This document shows positions 60,648-64,000 of a DNA stretch of 64,000 nucleotides, piece by piece. This DNA is from Clostridium_AD sp050717535. GTDB lineage: Bacteria > Bacillota > Clostridia > Clostridiales > Clostridiaceae. Both the position numbers and the translations under genes were made by a program. The stretch lies in assembly GCF_050717535.1 (NCBI RefSeq), contig NZ_JBOITM010000068.1:62001-126000 (forward strand), in the 5' to 3' direction. The notes under the pieces were generated by a model. The model did not search any database and was not told the origin of the DNA. It saw only the letters and a list, made by a program, of their open reading frames with translations. Numbering within the stretch: position 1 is the first letter of the stretch; the number at the start of each line of letters is the position of its first letter.

Positions 60648-62276
60648 TTATATTAACTTGTCTTGTATTAATATTTTTAAATCCCTGCTCTCCGAGAAAT
60701 ATGAGTCTAAGGCTAATGACTTTTCCGTATACTTTAGGGCTTTTTTAATTTGGTTTAAATTGTAGGCGCAAACTCCAATTCTATAATAAATTTCAGCACT
60801 AGCACCATATAATTCACGTGAATATTCAAAGAATCTTAGAGCTTCACTATCGCATGCCATATAACTAAACATGAGGCCTATATAGTATGCTAAATCCCCT
60901 TCTTCACCAATAGGAAAATAGTGATCCCAAACTTTATTCATTACCATAATCAATTCTTCAAAGGGGAAATTCTCCTCGGTATCTATTCTTTCAAGTAATA
61001 TGTTATAACACTCCCTAAAAGTTCTTGCATCCCAAACTGTAAACCGAATAAAAGTTAGTATCTGTCTTGTTTCTAAAGAGTCACACTGAGACACTACTGC
61101 TTTTTTCAAAATATAAAAATCATCAGGTCCTATACTTTCAATAATTTCATTATAGGCCATTGTGGTTTCTACAAAATCATGGGGACCGCTTGATAATAAA
61201 AATAGAGACATATTTATATTTTCATGGTCATAGATACTATGTATTGCTTTTCCACCAAGATTTTTAAAATATTGTTCCAAGCAGTGAAAGTTAACAGTCA
61301 TAGAAATACAACCGTGTTTTGATAAAAATGGATGAGAGTTTTCAAGCATTGCTTTTTCATTTTTATAACCTTTATCTGCAGAAATTAAAACTATATCATC
61401 ATTAAATAATCTTTTCAATCTTGAAATACAACGCATTGCCATTATCGGCAGTGAAAAAGATGTATCCTCCAAATGATTTTTATAGTGTAAAAGTATCTTA
61501 TTAATATTATCATCTTCATAATAATTATCACCTTGGATTTGCTTGTCTGTATAGTAATAATCTAGTCCAGCCAATATGGATTTGTCCTCAGGGTAAATCT
61601 TAACTTCTGGAGAAGTTATTGTAATTAAGCCTTCAAAAATTTCTCCCTTGTTTACATAAAAAGTATCTTGAGGGAGGCTGTCAAAAGTATAATTAGCGAT
61701 TAAAATCAAAGGATTTTTTAGACTTCCTCTCGCTAAAATCTCACCACTATTTCTTAAATGAAGCTCCTCTGATTTAGTTATATCAAAGGTCGCACAATCA
61801 AGTATTCCTAAGTCAAAATAAGGCTTTAAAAAACTATGATTCTGCCAATATTCAATATTCTTCTCAGAAAAATCAGTTACAATATATTTAAATTTCAACC
61901 CTTTCAGAGAAGAATTCTCAATTATGTGCAAAAATCTTCTAAGAAAGGTGTATGTAAATCGACCTACCCCAGAAGCAAGTTCCATTATGTATATAGTAGA
62001 ATTTTTATCTATATCAGTCCTTGCAGCATAGTCTCGCATATACCCAAATATAATTTTAGCATATAGGTTTGCTATATAGGGATTGGTTGTTATATATTGA
62101 GGTACAATTCCCAAAGTCCAAGCTTCTGGACCCTGTTTTGCAAAGAAATCATTCTGTAATTTCCATACCATAGATTGTGATAATCGCTTTCCCTCTTCCA
62201 GTATAGTTGCAGTTTTTTCCTCTGCTACCATCTTAATATTTTTATGCATATTATATTGTTTAGTTTCTTCTGACAA
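60648..62276 (-). CDS. Methyltransferase-like protein with C-terminal TPR
   Basis: A 542-residue soluble protein. The first about 130 residues end in a strand-turn IYIMELASGVGRFTYTFLRR that resembles the SAM-binding motif of MidA/NDUFAF7 and related methyltransferases, followed by YIVTDFSEKNIEYWQNHSFL. The middle part LILIANYTFDSLPQDTFYVN is the usual methyltransferase motif. The C-terminal about 90 residues are a TPR pair (YYRIGVCAYNLNQIKKALKY, TEKSLALDSYF). Target unknown. I favour TTG 62276 because AGAGGGGGA lies 6 nt upstream; the earlier frame start has no site. Confidence 0.65.
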   Translation of the reverse strand: MSEETKQYNMHKNIKMVAEEKTATILEEGKRLSQSMVWKLQNDFFAKQGPEAWTLGIVPQYITTNPYIANLYAKIIFGYMRDYAARTDIDKNSTIYIMELASGVGRFTYTFLRRFLHIIENSSLKGLKFKYIVTDFSEKNIEYWQNHSFLKPYFDLGILDCATFDITKSEELHLRNSGEILARGSLKNPLILIANYTFDSLPQDTFYVNKGEIFEGLITITSPEVKIYPEDKSILAGLDYYYTDKQIQGDNYYEDDNINKILLHYKNHLEDTSFSLPIMAMRCISRLKRLFNDDIVLISADKGYKNEKAMLENSHPFLSKHGCISMTVNFHCLEQYFKNLGGKAIHSIYDHENINMSLFLLSSGPHDFVETTMAYNEIIESIGPDDFYILKKAVVSQCDSLETRQILTFIRFTVWDARTFRECYNILLERIDTEENFPFEELIMVMNKVWDHYFPIGEEGDLAYYIGLMFSYMACDSEALRFFEYSRELYGASAEIYYRIGVCAYNLNQIKKALKYTEKSLALDSYFSESRDLKILIQDKLI

Positions 62277-62375
62277 AACAAGTCCCCCTCTAAATATAAA
62301 AATAAAATCGTTTTCAGCAAATAAATACACGTCAAAATTATTATACTATTAGTACTGAATTATGTACAGGAAACA

Positions 62376-63302
62376 TCATTTCAAATGTCTTAGCTGAATT
62401 GCTTTCAAAGAATGTACACTATTATCTTTAATGATTTGTTTCCGTGCCTTACGAGCAGAACCCAGTAACATAACTGACGTATAGATAGCAATTACAACTA
62501 CTAACCATTTAACAATTGATAGTGGTAGTGATTTAACAATGTATGCAGAAATCAATACTCCAACACATCCAAACAACGTAATAGCTATAGATGCTTTTCT
62601 ATCATATGCTTCATTTTTTACAAATTGAATAGATCCTGCTGGCATAAGAAAAGCACAAGAGCCCATCATTATTGGAAAGGCAGCAAGAGGGTTCATTCCA
62701 AGTGCACAAATTAATGCCATGCAAGGAGCATAAAGACCAACACCAAGCTGCATTAAAGCTCCAAATATAAAATTACAACCAATTGCTATTGCAAGCTTAA
62801 TTCCTGTAAGACCACTAGCTGTTCCACCAATTGGCATAAGGTTAAGTAGTCCTGAAAGCATCATAATAGCTACCACAATTAGTGCTAGTCCCATTCCAAT
62901 TCTTACTTTCCTTATATTAAATTTTGCAACAATATCCGCTCCTATTATTGCACCTAAAACTGCAGCCATTATCATTGAAATCATTGTTATTTTATCGACT
63001 TTTATCACCGTTAAAAAAATAATTGCCTCCAAAACTGTAGGGATTGTACATGCCACATTTAAAGTTCCAGGGAGTGTTCTATCATCCGTTAATTCAAAGA
63101 ATCTAACTATGGACGTTATAATAGCAAAGCTTCCTACCCCTAAAGCATCAAACAAATTCGCTATAAACCCTATTCCACCAAAAGTAATAAAATTTTTGCT
63201 ATCAATTTTTCCATCATCTGCGGCTTTGAGAAAATCGGAAAAATATATAAAAGCAAAGTATGAAGCAAACAAAATAAGTACCCCCAATAATATGTTAACC
63301 AT
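62376..63302 (-). CDS. TauE/SafE family permease
   Basis: A 308-residue membrane protein with eight or nine helices in two related halves. It has the conserved openings FGGIGFIANLFDALGVGSFA ('G.l....d.l.g.G.G') and LMQLGVGLYAPCMALICALG. It belongs to the sulfite exporter TauE/SafE family (PF01925), which includes sulfonate, sulfite and organic acid carriers. The substrate cannot be judged. ATGAGGAGG-like site (AGTAGGAGGG) upstream of the ATG. It stands alone. Confidence 0.83.
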   Translation of the reverse strand: MVNILLGVLILFASYFAFIYFSDFLKAADDGKIDSKNFITFGGIGFIANLFDALGVGSFAIITSIVRFFELTDDRTLPGTLNVACTIPTVLEAIIFLTVIKVDKITMISMIMAAVLGAIIGADIVAKFNIRKVRIGMGLALIVVAIMMLSGLLNLMPIGGTASGLTGIKLAIAIGCNFIFGALMQLGVGLYAPCMALICALGMNPLAAFPIMMGSCAFLMPAGSIQFVKNEAYDRKASIAITLFGCVGVLISAYIVKSLPLSIVKWLVVVIAIYTSVMLLGSARKARKQIIKDNSVHSLKAIQLRHLK

Positions 63303-63485
63303 AAAATCCCTCCTACTTATATTAAATTAAATATAATGCATTAGCTTATATAACGTTCTTAATATAAATATATACAAATATTAAAATTTTATGAATATTG
63401 TAGTATTCTACAAGCCAAATATAGAAATATTTGTTTTATTGCTTATTCTGGACGTTGTAAAGAACAAAAAAATAACCTTATTATA

Positions 63486-63533
63486 AAAGCTTTAGCCAGG
63501 TGGACTCTTTCGCTAATCCACTGGGCTAAAGTT
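63486..63533 (-). terminator. Terminator behind the aminotransferase gene
   Basis: ACTTTAGCCCAGTGGA pairs with TCCACCTGGCTAAAG with small internal mismatches. The remaining bases 63303-63485 show no gene. Confidence 0.82.
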
Positions 63534-63610
63534 TCTATAATTTAAGGTTTAAATATTTTATTTACTGTTAAAAAATTTACACAAATTAGTTTATTACCTT
63601 ATGCATAATA

Positions 63611-63925
63611 TTAATATATTGGCCTACAGTATTCTAGATATTTAGGATTCTTACCCTTTGTAATAGTCATATAAATATCCTTTATATTTTGTGTAACTTG
63701 TCCAGTTTTACCCGAACCAATTATTCTTCTATCAATATAAATTATTGGAGTAACCTCCATGTCCGTACCACTAAAGAATACTTCATCCGCCCCATAAATT
63801 TCGGCTCTAGAAATACTTCTTTCAACTGTATCAATCCCAAATTCTTCTTTAGCTATTTTCATTACAGTATCTCTTGTTATTCCCTCTAATATATCATCAC
63901 TTGGAGGTGGTGTTTGGGAGTACAA
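63611..63925 (-). pseudogene. ilvE: Branched-chain amino-acid aminotransferase, C-terminal part
   Basis: About 104 residues of the C-terminal domain of a fold-type IV PLP aminotransferase: PPPSDDILEGITRDTVMKIA, VERSISRAEIYGADEVFFSG, TDMEVTPIIYIDRR. A full BCAT has about 300 residues. The frame is cut by a TAG at 63938-63940, and the remaining upstream bases to the window end do not give the expected family sequence in the same frame. So the gene is either frameshifted or truncated, or the 5' part was replaced. The ilv operon nearby suggests a real branched-chain role originally. Confidence 0.55.
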
Positions 63926-64000
63926 TATATTGCAAGTCTATTATCCTCATCAAGAAGTGTTGGACTTAATCCATTTTAACCTTTGTGAGGTAAAAGTAGG

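Noticed and set aside
1..64000. CRISPR arrays, tRNA and rRNA genes
   Set aside because: No regularly spaced repeats and no tRNA or rRNA signature were seen by eye on either strand; a tRNAscan or CRISPR finder run would be decisive.

Overview
The window looks like a chromosome segment of an anaerobic, motile, low-GC Firmicute of the Clostridium type. I base this on the AT-rich sequence, strong AGGAGG-type ribosome binding sites, frequent TTG/GTG starts, a T-box leader, a sigma-54 activator, fermentative amino-acid and citrate enzymes, and many chemotaxis-like proteins. I saw no rRNA, tRNA, CRISPR array, intact transposase or phage module.

Region 1 (1-5.2 kb) is a decaying accessory region. 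Intact small enzymes (a methyltransferase, a ParB-like protein, a Nudix hydrolase) alternate with recognisable wreckage: an acetyltransferase with its middle deleted, an acetyltransferase tail, the 5' end of an IS605-type tnpB beside a transposon-end-like hairpin, and a methyltransferase remnant abutting a kinase tail. Region 2 (5.2-15.9 kb) holds a phosphodiesterase-like protein, glutamate decarboxylase, and a D-amino-acid/dipeptide use cluster (N-acyl-D-amino-acid deacylase, sigma-54 activator, YfcC-type carrier, M19 dipeptidase) with a near-perfect sigma-54 promoter. It also has an ABC-class ATPase whose 3' end is duplicated as a fossil at 8.4 kb.

Region 3 (16-37.6 kb) is mostly housekeeping and signalling: a TcaA-like zinc-ribbon membrane protein, an MshEN-CheX/CheY pair, a TPR-GGDEF protein, an old-yellow-enzyme homologue, an ECF sigma/anti-sigma operon with two membrane proteins, MATE, GreA, aspartate 4-decarboxylase, cold-shock protein, spermidine synthase, YqeY, CorA and a chemoreceptor. 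Two genes of about 52 codons (33156-33314 and 54233-54391) are supported by strong ribosome binding sites.

Region 4 (37.8-54.1 kb) is a citrate/tricarboxylate fermentation locus on the minus strand. It carries citDEF, tctCBA and a four-subunit Na+-pumping oxaloacetate decarboxylase (oadA, oadG, a biotin protein and oadB), followed by a Cache-PAS histidine kinase with response regulator and flanked by a chemoreceptor. The most notable non-coding observation is here. The citD and tctC transcription units each have their own promoter and a homologous leader of about 70 nt ending in the same kind of intrinsic terminator, which looks like a duplicated transcription-attenuation element.

Region 5 (54.2-64 kb) holds a T-box-controlled ilvN-ilvC-ilvD-ilvB operon, adenylate kinase behind a compact structured leader, a methyltransferase-TPR protein, a TauE-type permease, and the 3' part of a branched-chain aminotransferase that appears broken at its 5' side.
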